Made by a program: the position numbers and the translations under genes. The notes beneath the pieces were generated by a model. That model ran no database searches. It saw only the letters and a list, made by a program, of their open reading frames with translations, and had not been told where the DNA came from. Positions 44,759-53,104 of a DNA stretch of 64,000 nt are shown piece after piece (positions within the stretch are counted from its first letter, which is position 1; the number at the start of each line of letters is the position of its first letter). This stretch comes from Bin5 sp022821545 (lineage in GTDB: Bacteria > Chloroflexota > Anaerolineae > Caldilineales > Caldilineaceae), in NCBI GenBank assembly GCA_963664085.2, contig CAXXLO010000002.1, forward strand, positions 1,178,001-1,242,000, written 5' to 3'.

Positions 44759-45983
44759 TAGTGTAACTGATAGGGTTTGACGGACAGATAGACCAGTGGC
44801 ACACTCTCCAGAAAAGCAGAGACAAGGAGAGGGGAAATGCCAGCGAAACGATATCGAGTGCGCTTGACGGAGGAAGAGCGCAAGGAACTGGACCGGCAGG
44901 TGAACACAGGGACAGGGTCGGCGCGCCGCTTAAGACGGGCTCGCATCCTGCTGATGGCCGATGAGGCGCAAGCGGGTGGGGGCTTTACAGACGCCGAGAT
45001 AGCCAAGGCATTAAGTGCGGCTGCGCGCACAGTCGAGCGAGTGCGGGAGCGGTGTGTCACAGTCGGAATCGAAGCGGCCCTCACGCACACGCGCCCGAAA
45101 CGGAAGCGGCCACGCGTCTTGGATGGCGCCGGCGAAGCCCGCTTGGTGCAGTTAGCCTGTAGCGCTGCGCCCGCTGGACAGGAGAGATGGACGCTGCGGA
45201 TGCTGGCCGATAAGCTGGTTGAATTAGAGGTGGTCGAAAGCATTTCGCCCGAAACGGTGCGTACGACGCTCAAAAAAACGAACTTAAGCCTTGGTTGAAA
45301 GATGAATGGTGTATTCCAGAAAAAGCGAGTGCAGAGTTCGTCTGCGCCATGGAAGATACGCTTGAGGTCTATCATCGGGCGCAGGATGACAAACGACCGC
45401 TGGTCTGTTTTGATGAAGGCAGCAAACAGTTGACCAAAGAGAGCCGTCTGCCTCTGCCGCCCCGACCGGGTAGGGTGGCCAAATATGACTACGAGTATGA
45501 ACGCAACGGCACCGGCAACCTCTTTCTCTGCTTCGCACCTCTGCAAGCCTGGCGTCATGTCAAGGTAACAGAGCGCCGCACCATGGTCGATTTTGCCCAC
45601 TGCATGCGCGACCTGGTCGATATCCATTTCCCGCAGGCAGACAGGATCGTCCTGGTGATGGACAATCTGAACACGCACAAACTTGCTTCGCTCTATGAAG
45701 CCTTTCCGCCGACCGAGGCCCGCCGCATTGCCGCCAAACTCGAAATCCATTACACCCCCAAGCATGGCAGTTGGCTCAATATGGCTGAAATCGAACTCAG
45801 TGTCCTGCAGCGACAGTGCTTGAACGCTCGAATCCCTGACCAACAGACCTTGACGCAGCAAGTCGCAGCTTGGCAAAACCGCCGCAACGCTTCTGCATCG
45901 ACTGTCAACTGGCGTTTCACCACCGCAGACGCTCGCATTAAGCTTGAACGCCTTTATCCGTCAATAAAAGATTGTTGAACTAC
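44758..45983 (+). mobile_element. IS630-family insertion sequence
   Basis: A 1226-bp element. Its ends share GTAGT--AAC in inverted orientation (left GTAGTGTAAC, right GTTGAACTAC) and it is bounded by TA on both sides (44756-44757 and 45984-45985), as expected for IS630 insertion at TA. It carries one transposase in two overlapping frames. It entered at the stop codon of the permease remnant and restores TAG on insertion. Confidence 0.8.
44837..45978 (+). CDS. IS630-family transposase, two frames joined at an A7 run
   Basis: Frame 1 (44837-45298) encodes the HTH part (EIAKALSAAARTVERVRERC). Frame 2, to 45978, holds the DDE catalytic part (D in CFDEGSKQL, D in VMDNLNTHK, E in NMAEIELSVL). Seven consecutive As at 45272-45278 lie where the usual sequence is LKKNELKPWLKDEW; a -1 slip there moves translation from the first frame (LKKTNLSLG then stop) to the second (KNELKPWLKDEW). 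This is the expected programmed -1 frameshift of the family, although a one-base loss cannot be excluded. Confidence 0.75.
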
Positions 45984-46104
45984 TAGTAGCCACCGTGAAC
46001 CGGCACTAGATTACCTCAAGTTGTGACCTGAAAGAGGAGGATTGGGGATAAATGAAACTGCTGACATACGACTCAGGAAGCAGCCCCCTTCTTTTCCCCC
46101 TCAA

Positions 46105-46177
46105 TGAGCCCCCTGGGACTCGAACCCAGAACCCACGGCTTAAAAGGCCGTTGCTCTACCAATTGAGCTAGGGACCC
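46105..46177 (-). tRNA. tRNA-Lys (TTT anticodon)
   Basis: A 73-nt gene. The acceptor stem pairs GGGTCCC with GGGGCTC (G-U at positions 2 and 4), discriminator A follows, the T-loop is TTCGAGT and the anticodon loop CTTTTAA. No CCA is encoded. Confidence 0.93.
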
Positions 46178-46275
46178 GCGACAACGGCCCTCAATTCTAG
46201 CCTACGGGATGGATGAGGGCAAACTTTGACCCCGGGAAAACAAAGCGGCTGCAGATTCAGCAAGCACGATCCGGG

Positions 46276-47010
46276 CTAAAGGATCGGCGGTTCGTCGGAG
46301 TAGTATTCATCGCGCAGAGAATCGGCCTGGACAATCCAACTGACGAAGTCGAGCTCTTCGCCTGCCAGGTGGGCCGGGATGATGCTGGCCAGCTCGTCCG
46401 GCGTGCGCTCGGCCAGCTGCCGGAATGTGAAGATGCCGGCGGCGTAGAGTTGATCCTCGAACACCTGATCAACGCCGGCGATACGGGTCAGATCTTCGGG
46501 CAGCGGACCGTCGTAGACCGCGCCGATGCGGTTGTTCGTCTGGGCCAGCGCCCGGGCCTGTTCAGTCCAGGCGCGGGTGTCGCTGCCCGGCAGGGCCCTC
46601 GTAATCTGTTGCAGCGATTCGGCGTCGGCGCGGGAAAGCTGGTCCCAGGTAAAGATGCCGACCTGATAGAGGCGCCGCTCGTAGAGACCGCCAATGCCGT
46701 AGACGGCGGTAAGGTTGTCCGGCCGGTTCGAAAGGTCCTGTGCTGCGGATGGCCCTGGCTGGGCATCTTTGCGGCCGCGGCGGCGTCCCTCCTGCACGTT
46801 GGCGCCGGCCGCCGGCCCCGGCGGCGCGCCATAGGTCTGCGCGGCCCGCCCTTCGGGAAGAGGCACAGATACTCGCGCGCCGGACGACGTCGCAGACAGA
46901 TCGAGACGCCGGCGCCGTCCCCGATACCAGACCCACTCAACCAGGGTCGAACTCACCCAGCCGAACAGCAGGCCGACCAGAATATACCCGAGCAGACTTG
47001 TCAGATCCAT
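46276..47010 (-). CDS. Membrane-anchored helix-hairpin-helix protein
   Basis: A 244-aa protein. One hydrophobic segment near the N-terminus (LLGYILVGLLFGWVSSTLVEWVW) would anchor it, followed by a positively charged, proline-rich linker and two similar ~40-residue units (LTAVYGIGGLYERRLYQVGI and LTRIAGVDQVFEDQLYAAGI) of the helix-hairpin-helix type often found with DNA or as protein-protein modules. Its function is unknown. It is the last gene of the row that starts with thrS. Confidence 0.7.
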   Translation of the reverse strand: MDLTSLLGYILVGLLFGWVSSTLVEWVWYRGRRRRLDLSATSSGARVSVPLPEGRAAQTYGAPPGPAAGANVQEGRRRGRKDAQPGPSAAQDLSNRPDNLTAVYGIGGLYERRLYQVGIFTWDQLSRADAESLQQITRALPGSDTRAWTEQARALAQTNNRIGAVYDGPLPEDLTRIAGVDQVFEDQLYAAGIFTFRQLAERTPDELASIIPAHLAGEELDFVSWIVQADSLRDEYYSDEPPIL

Positions 47011-47079
47011 ACATTCCCCCGTGCGCCTCGAAAAAAAGAGACACAGTGAAAATTAGTGTATCCCGCGCCCAATTGGTTG

Positions 47080-47871
47080 TCAAAGCGCTCTTCTGATGGC
47101 ATTCCTTCGCTGCCGCGCGGCCTCGAAGAGAATGACGGCGCCGGCCCCGGCAACATTGAGCGATTCGGTGGCGGCGGCCATCGGAACCGCCACAGTTGCG
47201 GCTTTTTCCCGCATCTGCGAGCTCGCGCCGCGCGCCTCACTGCCAAGCGCCAGCGCCGATGGTTCGTTCCAGTCGACTTCATCGTACAGGATGCTGCCCT
47301 CTGCGCTTGCCAAGTAGAGCGGCTGGCCGCTGGGCAGCGCGGCCCAGACCGCCTTCCAGTTCTCCAGGATGCGAATTGGAACGCGAAAGTGCGCGCCCAT
47401 CGCCGCCCGCAGGACTTTACCATTGAACGGATCGACGCAACCGGGCGCGCACAGGACCTGGTCAACCCCGGCCGCGGCGGCCGTGCGCAGGAGCGTGCCG
47501 GCATTGCCGGGATCCTGCACGCCGTCCAAAATGAGGGAAAGTGCGGCGGCGGAAGGCAGGGGCAGCTCCGGCATGGGGACCACGGCCGCGATGCTCTGCG
47601 GCGATACGGTCTCGCTTATCTTGTCGAGAATTTCGGGGAGTACCAGGTAGAGCGGACAAGCCTGCTGAAGCTGCGCCACCAGGTCCGGCTGCGCCTCTGC
47701 GGCGGCTGCGGTGATGAAACAAGTGTGGAAGGCTGCGCCCATGGTCAGGGCGTCCTGCACGAGACGCATTCCTTCCAGCGTACAGAGGCCGTGGGCTCGT
47801 CGCTGGCGGCGGCGGCGCAGCCTGACCGCCAGTTTGATCTGCGGATTGCTGGCGCTGGTGATCTCTTTCAT
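47080..47871 (-). CDS. SpoU/TrmH-family RNA 2'-O-methyltransferase
   Basis: A 263-aa RNA methyltransferase of the TrmH/RlmB family. The N-terminal substrate-binding region is short; the SPOUT knot motifs are LDGVQDPGNAGTLLRTA (motif 1), LALGSEARG (motif 2) and VAVPMAAATESLNV (motif 3), the latter with the catalytic asparagine. It would methylate the ribose of a ribosomal or transfer RNA. It follows rplT; a terminator lies between them. Confidence 0.88.
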   Translation of the reverse strand: MKEITSASNPQIKLAVRLRRRRQRRAHGLCTLEGMRLVQDALTMGAAFHTCFITAAAAEAQPDLVAQLQQACPLYLVLPEILDKISETVSPQSIAAVVPMPELPLPSAAALSLILDGVQDPGNAGTLLRTAAAAGVDQVLCAPGCVDPFNGKVLRAAMGAHFRVPIRILENWKAVWAALPSGQPLYLASAEGSILYDEVDWNEPSALALGSEARGASSQMREKAATVAVPMAAATESLNVAGAGAVILFEAARQRRNAIRRAL

Positions 47872-47965
47872 TCAGCAAGCTGAAGCGCAGGCTCTCCGAA
47901 GAGAGTGACGGTGTCGACAACGGCGGATTGGGGCGGATCGGATGCCGGCGCCGGGCAAATCGGAC

Positions 47966-47991
47966 AAAAAAGCAGAGACGATTGTCTCTGC
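47966..47991 (-). terminator. Rho-independent terminator after rplT
   Basis: An 8-bp stem GCAGAGAC/GTCTCTGC with a 4-base loop followed by six Ts on the minus strand. It would stop transcription from the infC-rpmI-rplT genes before the methyltransferase. Confidence 0.8.
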
Positions 47992-48071
47992 AATCTGCAC
48001 TCTGAATTGTCAGACCGCCCGGCGGCCGTTGCGAAAACAGGTTCAAGCCGCGAAGCGATAGCGCAATAGAT

Positions 48072-48428
48072 TCAGTTCAGCTGGCTCTTGGCCAGGTCAG
48101 CCAGTGCGCTGAATCCGTCGGCGTCGTTTGCGGCGATGTCGGCCAGTACTTTGCGGTCCACCTGTACGTCGGCCTTCTTGAGTCCGTAGATCAGGTGACT
48201 GTAGTTAATGCCGTTGAGCCGGGCCGCGGCATTGATGCGGGTAATCCACAACCGGCGAAAATCGCGTTTGCGGTTGCGTCGGTCGCGATAGGCAAAGGCC
48301 AGTGATCTGATCATCGCCTCGTTGGCGCGCTTGAAGAGCTTCGACCGGCTGCCGAACTGCCCCTTCGTAAACTTGAGTACCTTCTTATGGCGCCTGTGCG
48401 CATAAACCTTTGGTCTGGAACGTGCCAT
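48072..48428 (-). CDS. rplT: 50S ribosomal protein L20
   Basis: A 118-aa L20: MARSRPKVYAHRRHKKVLK, the rRNA-binding basic N-terminus and the RINAAARLNGINYSHLIYGL core are standard. The family start is ATG 48428; 17 further codons upstream are an open extension only. It follows rpmI in the classical infC-rpmI-rplT order. Confidence 0.97.
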   Translation of the reverse strand: MARSRPKVYAHRRHKKVLKFTKGQFGSRSKLFKRANEAMIRSLAFAYRDRRNRKRDFRRLWITRINAAARLNGINYSHLIYGLKKADVQVDRKVLADIAANDADGFSALADLAKSQLN

Positions 48429-48587
48429 TGGTTGAATCCTTATATCTTGCGTTAGCGATGCCTGGGAGCAGGGCCCCATTGGGCCTGAGCCGCCTGCATG
48501 GCCGGGTAGGCGATGGAATCCGTAATCGGGCCGGATACGAAAAAGCGCTCTTCATTCTGTCAGTTGCCCGACCCCGTCGAGACAGGT

Positions 48588-48776
48588 CTAGGCAACCAAC
48601 TTCTTAGTCGCTCTGGCCTGGCCTTTGTTCGGGCTTGTAATCTTGTGGCGGTAGTCGCTGACCTTGCGCTTTTTGCGGCGCAGGTGGTTACCGCCCTGTT
48701 TCCGGCGCAGCAACTTACCGTTCTTCGTCACACGGAAGCGCTTCTGCGCGCCCTTATGGCTCTTCATCTTTGGCAT
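48588..48776 (-). CDS. rpmI: 50S ribosomal protein L35
   Basis: A 62-aa L35: MPKMKSHKGAQKRFRVT, then KQGGNHLRRKK and the end NKGQARATKKLVA. Gene order and length are standard. The gap of 234 bases to infC holds two hairpins. Confidence 0.97.
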   Translation of the reverse strand: MPKMKSHKGAQKRFRVTKNGKLLRRKQGGNHLRRKKRKVSDYRHKITSPNKGQARATKKLVA

Positions 48777-48860
48777 AGGTCGTCTCGTTTGTTCCCGCGC
48801 CCCTTACATGCAGAAACACGATGAGACTGCACGATAAGATGCTGTGGCTGAACGAAAATC

Positions 48861-48925
48861 GCGCCCCCTTAAGGCGGGGGCGCATTAGACAATGTCACAC
48901 CCGTCAGCGCATGCGCAACTGACGG
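48861..48925 (-). promoter_or_regulatory. Two hairpins in the infC-rpmI gap
   Basis: Stems GCGCCCCC/GGGGGCGC (48861-48883) and CCGTCAG/CTGACGG (48901-48925). They lie between the infC stop and the L35 start, where an attenuator or ribosomal-protein leader could be. Neither has a strong T-tract. Binding by L20 is a guess from gene order. Confidence 0.45.
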
Positions 48926-49010
48926 CGTCATGCAAGCCTAAATAATAGCATAGCCGCCCGCCAAGCCCAAAATTTAGCGGCCGACAGCTACAGGCAGCTA
49001 TGAAATTCGA

Positions 49011-49523
49011 CTACGCGGCTGGAGCGAGAAGCATCACCATGCTGCGGCCCTCAAAGCCCGGGCGGGATTCGACGACCGCTTCGTCCGCCAGCTCCTCCGT
49101 CACTCGCTTCATCAGATCGAGCGCAATGTCCCGGTGGACTATCTCACGGCCGCGGAAGCGGATACGTACCCGCACTTTGGCGCCATCCTTCAGGAACTTT
49201 CTCGTCTTATTGAGAACGACCTGAATATCATGTTCGCCCGTCTTAGGCCGCAAACGCACCTCCTTGATCTCGATCTGCTTTTGGGCCTTGCGTGACTCCC
49301 GCTCCCGTTTCTGTCTCTCGTAGAGGTACTTGCCATAATCCATAAACCGGCAGACCGGCGGTTTGGCATTGGGCGCAACTTCTACCAGATCCAGATCTCT
49401 CTCTTCGGCGGCCTGCAGGGCAGCCTGTACCTCCATGATGCCGAGTTGCGTGCCAACTTCATCGATGACCCGCACCTGAGGCGTACGAATCCGGTGGTTG
49501 ATTCGTGTGGTGTTTCTGCTAAT
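49011..49523 (-). CDS. infC: Translation initiation factor IF-3 with ATT start codon
   Basis: A 170-aa IF-3. Reading upstream of the first ATG/GTG codon, the frame gives ISRNTTRINHRIRTPQ, the expected IF-3 N-terminus, with no ATG, GTG or TTG at its head. The codon is ATT at 49523-49521, with AAAGGAG seven bases upstream. E. coli infC also uses AUU, where it makes the gene sensitive to IF-3 levels. The rest (VRVIDEVGTQLGIM, PPVCRFMDYGKYLYE, RPKTGEHDIQV) is standard. A later GTG at 49475 would drop 16 conserved residues. Confidence 0.92.
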   Translation of the reverse strand: MSRNTTRINHRIRTPQVRVIDEVGTQLGIMEVQAALQAAEERDLDLVEVAPNAKPPVCRFMDYGKYLYERQKRERESRKAQKQIEIKEVRLRPKTGEHDIQVVLNKTRKFLKDGAKVRVRIRFRGREIVHRDIALDLMKRVTEELADEAVVESRPGFEGRSMVMLLAPAA

Positions 49524-49530
49524 TCCTGAT

Positions 49531-49537
49531 CTCCTTT
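49531..49537 (-). promoter_or_regulatory. infC: Ribosome binding site deciding the infC start
   Basis: AAAGGAG on the minus strand, seven bases before the ATT codon at 49523. It supports the ATT start, as no other candidate codon is at a suitable distance. Confidence 0.8.
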
Positions 49538-49795
49538 GGGCGTTTCACCCACAACACCAAAGATGTAGACACTCTTTCCCCTTTTGCGTAGATAAATCCT
49601 TGCGCCCGAATGCTAAGGTGGCAGCGCACTGAACAACCTGTTTCAAAATGGGGATACTGTCAGAATACATCTGCGGAAAACGATCGCCTGTAAAATCCGT
49701 GAGAGTATAGCACTACGGAAATGTTACGTCAAGCCTGAAAAAAGGACATGGACATGCCCCCAATAGGTGGGCAACTGCTGTCCCGATCGGTCTCT

Positions 49796-51610
49796 CTACA
49801 ATGTCTTGGCGCGGCTGGCGATACGCTCGACCACAAGCGAGACGAACTCCGCCGCCGGCATCCCGTTCTGGCGGACGCCGTCGCGCCGGCGCAGCGAAAC
49901 GGTATCTTCTTCCACCTCGCGATCACCGACGATCAACATATAGGGAACCTTCATACCCTGCGCCTGGCGGATCTTGTTGTTCATGCGGTCGCTGCTCAGG
50001 TCGGCGGAGACCCGCGCCCCGGCCTCGGTAAGGCGATTCTCAATCTGCGCCGCGTATTCGTTGTGGGCCGACGTAACGGGAATGACCCGCACCTGTTCGG
50101 GCGACAGCCAGACCGGAAAGTTGCCGCCGTAATGCTCGATGAGGAAGCCGATCATGCGTTCATGCGTGCTGAGCGGCGCCCGGTGGATGCACAGCGGGAT
50201 CTCCTCCTCGCCGGCGGCGTTGATGTAGGAGAGGTCCAACCGTTCCGGCTGCGCGAAGTCGACCTGATTGGTGGCGAGGGTGAACTCGCGGCCGATGGCG
50301 CTCCAGATCTGCACGTCGATCTTGGGGCCGTAGAAGGCCGCCTCGTCCGGCTCCTCTTCAAACGGCACGTTGCCCTCGGTCATCGCCTGGCGCACCATCT
50401 CCTCGGTTTGCTGCCAGAGGGAGCGGTTGTCGACGTACTTTTCGCCCAGCTTTCTGGGGTGATGCGTACTCAGGCGCATGGCAAAGCGCTCGATTTCGAA
50501 AAGGTCGAAGTAGTACTTGTACAGGTCCACGACCCGCATGAACTCCTCGGCAAACTGCTCCTCGGTGCAGTAGATGTGAGCGTCGTTCATCTGCATCGAA
50601 CGGACGCGCATCAAGCCGAAAAGCTCTCCGCTCTGTTCATAGCGGTAGCAGGTTCCGTACTCGGCCAGCCGCACAGGCAGCTCGCGGTAGCTGCGCAGCT
50701 TGGAGCCGAATATCTTGTGGTGCATCGGGCAGTTCATCGGCTTTACGTAGTAGGTGACGCCTTCCATCTCCATCGGCGGGTACATGCTGTCTTTGTAGAA
50801 ATCGAGGTGTCCGCTGCGCAGGAAGAGATCCTCCTTGGTGAGATGGGGCGTGCGCACGCGATCGTAGCCGGCCGCCTCCTCGGTCTCTTTGGCCAGGCGT
50901 TCGAGCTCTTCGATGATGATGGCGCCGCGCGGCAGCCAGAGAGGCAGACCCGGCCCGACCTCCTCTTCAAAGATAAAGATCTCCAGCTCGCGGCCCAGCT
51001 TTCGGTGGTCCCGTTTCTTGGCCTCTTCGAGCTGATCGAGGTGTTTCCTCAGCTCTTTGCGGTTGCGCCAGGCCGTGCCGTAGATGCGCTGCAGCATGGC
51101 GTTTTTCTCGTCCCCCCGCCAGTAGGCGCCGGCGACGCTGAGCAGCTGAAATCCGTCGGCGACGATCTGACCGGTATGCTCCATGTGGGGACCCCGGCAT
51201 AGGTCTTCGAATGTATCATGCTTGTACGTGCTGATGACCGGCTTTTCAGCCGCTTCGTTGCCGTATTCGTCGATTTCCCCATCAACCAGGCCATCGATCA
51301 ACTCTAATTTGTAGGGCTGGTCGGCGAAGAGCTGGCGGGCCTCTTCGGCGCTGACCTCGCGATAGGCAAACTGGTGCTTGCCGCCAATAATCTGGCGCAT
51401 GCGCTTCTCGATCGCTTTCAGATCCTCGGGTCGGAAGGTCCGCGGAGAGCCGTCCTGGTCAACCCCGAGATCAAAGTCATAGTAGAAACCGTTGTCTATC
51501 GGCGGCCCGATCGCGAACTTGGCTTCGGGATACAGTTCCAGCACCGCTTGCGCCATAACGTGGGCTGCGCTATGACGAATCTTATACAGGCCATCTATTT
51601 TACTAGCCAT
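49796..51610 (-). CDS. thrS: Threonyl-tRNA synthetase lacking the TGS domain
   Basis: A 604-aa class II synthetase. The start at ATG 51610 (AGGAG upstream) leads straight into the editing domain (HSAAHVMAQAV, CRGPHMEHTG); the usual ~60-residue TGS domain is absent and the extra upstream codons are not homologous to it. Motifs 1-3 and the anticodon domain are present, with zinc ligands around NCPMHH and THERMIGFLIEHY near the end of the catalytic core. It is the first gene of the thrS-infC-rpmI-rplT row. Confidence 0.93.
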   Translation of the reverse strand: MASKIDGLYKIRHSAAHVMAQAVLELYPEAKFAIGPPIDNGFYYDFDLGVDQDGSPRTFRPEDLKAIEKRMRQIIGGKHQFAYREVSAEEARQLFADQPYKLELIDGLVDGEIDEYGNEAAEKPVISTYKHDTFEDLCRGPHMEHTGQIVADGFQLLSVAGAYWRGDEKNAMLQRIYGTAWRNRKELRKHLDQLEEAKKRDHRKLGRELEIFIFEEEVGPGLPLWLPRGAIIIEELERLAKETEEAAGYDRVRTPHLTKEDLFLRSGHLDFYKDSMYPPMEMEGVTYYVKPMNCPMHHKIFGSKLRSYRELPVRLAEYGTCYRYEQSGELFGLMRVRSMQMNDAHIYCTEEQFAEEFMRVVDLYKYYFDLFEIERFAMRLSTHHPRKLGEKYVDNRSLWQQTEEMVRQAMTEGNVPFEEEPDEAAFYGPKIDVQIWSAIGREFTLATNQVDFAQPERLDLSYINAAGEEEIPLCIHRAPLSTHERMIGFLIEHYGGNFPVWLSPEQVRVIPVTSAHNEYAAQIENRLTEAGARVSADLSSDRMNNKIRQAQGMKVPYMLIVGDREVEEDTVSLRRRDGVRQNGMPAAEFVSLVVERIASRAKTL

Positions 51611-51728
51611 CTCCGTTGCTCCTGTCAGCTTCAGTGGTTGTCGTACTAGGCGCTGCCACCTCGGCTTGTAAAGCCGAAGTGAACCGTGGCTCGTGGATAG
51701 GAACACCACCGGCCACCGGGGTCTGCCG

Positions 51729-52976
51729 CTAACCGCGGCTAGTCAACCACGCAGCGCTCCACCAGGTCAGGTAGAGCAACTGCTGCATCCCCTTTACCAA
51801 CGGCAATGGGTCGATCCATTCGCTCAGACGGTGGGCGTCGCCGCCGTCGGTAAGGCCCACACAGACGGCGGGAATGTTACGGCTGAGGGGCACATTGGCA
51901 TCTGTGCTGCTGATACGCGCGTCACTGCGTTCTTTAACGCCGAGATCCTGCAGAATTGTGGAGGCGGCCTGTACGAGTGGATGCTGAAAAGGGAGCCCGC
52001 CCGGGGGCCGGTTGCCGATCTGTTCATGTTGTAGAGTCAGGCCGTCGCCGTGCGCGCGATGCGCCTGCGCGTGACGCTCTACGATCTTTCCGATCTGGCC
52101 GTCCAGCCAGGCCAGCGTTTCGGGTGATTCGCTGCGCAGGTCCAACTCCATCCACGCCTGCTGGGCGATGGTATTGATGGAGGTGCCGCCGCCGATGCGG
52201 CCGATGTTGAAGGTTGTACGCGGTATCTGCGGAACCTGCAGACGCGCCATCTCTTCGGCCAGCGAAACCAGTCCGTGCACAGCGCTGGCTGCGCCGAAAT
52301 CACCCCAGCTGTGGCCCCCCGGCGCCGCGGCGGATGTACGATAACGCCGCACGCCCAGGGCCTGATGGACGATGCGCCCCAGGCCCATGCCTTCGAGCAC
52401 GATCACAGCGCCCAAGGCGTCGCGCCCGTTGCGGGAAGGACCCGCATTGCGGTTTGCCCCGCTTGTATCCGCGGCCAGCCGGTCCACGACCCGGCGCATG
52501 CCGCGCAGGTCGCCCACGCCCTCCTCCATCGAGTTGGCGACCAGCCAGATGTCCACGGGCGGCGGGGCAAGTTGTGTCAGAGTCTCGGCCAAAGTGAGCA
52601 GGCCGGCGACGCCCGTCGAATTGTCGCCGATGCCCGGCCCGCGGATCAGTCCATTGTCCAGACGGCGCAGGCACAGGTCGGTCTCAGACGGAAAGACGGT
52701 ATCGGTGTGAGCGGACACAAGCAGGGCGGGGCGATCCTGCGGGCGGCGACCGCGGACCCGGCCATATACGTTGCCCAGCCTGTCCCGCGCTACATTGGCC
52801 AGACCGATAGCCCGCATACGGCTCTCCACCCACGCGGCGCGTTCGGTCTCGGCCCCGGTGGGAGCGGGGATCTGCTGGACGGCGACGCAGAGGTCAACGA
52901 GCTGTTCGAGCCCGCCGGCATAGGCTGCGCCTGCGGCCTGCACTGCATCCCCGTAGGGAAGCCCATCGATCAACAT
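51729..52976 (-). CDS. M20-family metallopeptidase
   Basis: A 415-aa M20 peptidase. Visible zinc ligands and catalytic residues are H and D in SAHTDTVFP, D in GIGDNSTGV, the two glutamates in NSMEEGVGD and the final histidine in DAHRLSEW. A dimerisation domain lies in the middle (GGTSINTIAQQAWMELDLR). It has no signal peptide, so it is cytosolic. It starts upstream of thrS on the same strand with 118 bases between. Confidence 0.88.
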   Translation of the reverse strand: MLIDGLPYGDAVQAAGAAYAGGLEQLVDLCVAVQQIPAPTGAETERAAWVESRMRAIGLANVARDRLGNVYGRVRGRRPQDRPALLVSAHTDTVFPSETDLCLRRLDNGLIRGPGIGDNSTGVAGLLTLAETLTQLAPPPVDIWLVANSMEEGVGDLRGMRRVVDRLAADTSGANRNAGPSRNGRDALGAVIVLEGMGLGRIVHQALGVRRYRTSAAAPGGHSWGDFGAASAVHGLVSLAEEMARLQVPQIPRTTFNIGRIGGGTSINTIAQQAWMELDLRSESPETLAWLDGQIGKIVERHAQAHRAHGDGLTLQHEQIGNRPPGGLPFQHPLVQAASTILQDLGVKERSDARISSTDANVPLSRNIPAVCVGLTDGGDAHRLSEWIDPLPLVKGMQQLLYLTWWSAAWLTSRG

Positions 52977-53033
52977 GATTCACCTGCGAATACTGTTACG
53001 TGCGCCACTGACTGTAAGCGGCGCAAAAGTAGA

Positions 53034-53061
53034 ACAGGGGCGCCCGGTCGAGCGCCCCTGT
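53034..53061 (-). terminator. Rho-independent-like terminator after the Cache lipoprotein gene
   Basis: A perfect 10-bp stem ACAGGGGCGC/GCGCCCCTGT with an 8-base loop, followed on the minus strand by TCTACTTTTG. It lies about 45 bases after the gene stop. Confidence 0.65.
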
Positions 53062-53104
53062 ATTGCTGGCCTGTCACCGCGCCCAGAGGGCACCCATCGA
53101 GGGT

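Noticed and set aside
51611..51728. T-box-like GGTGGCAGCGCC next to a TCGGCTT/AAGCCGA hairpin upstream of thrS
   Set aside because: The gap is only 118 bases and no specifier loop or full T-box sequence is recognisable, so I do not call a riboswitch.
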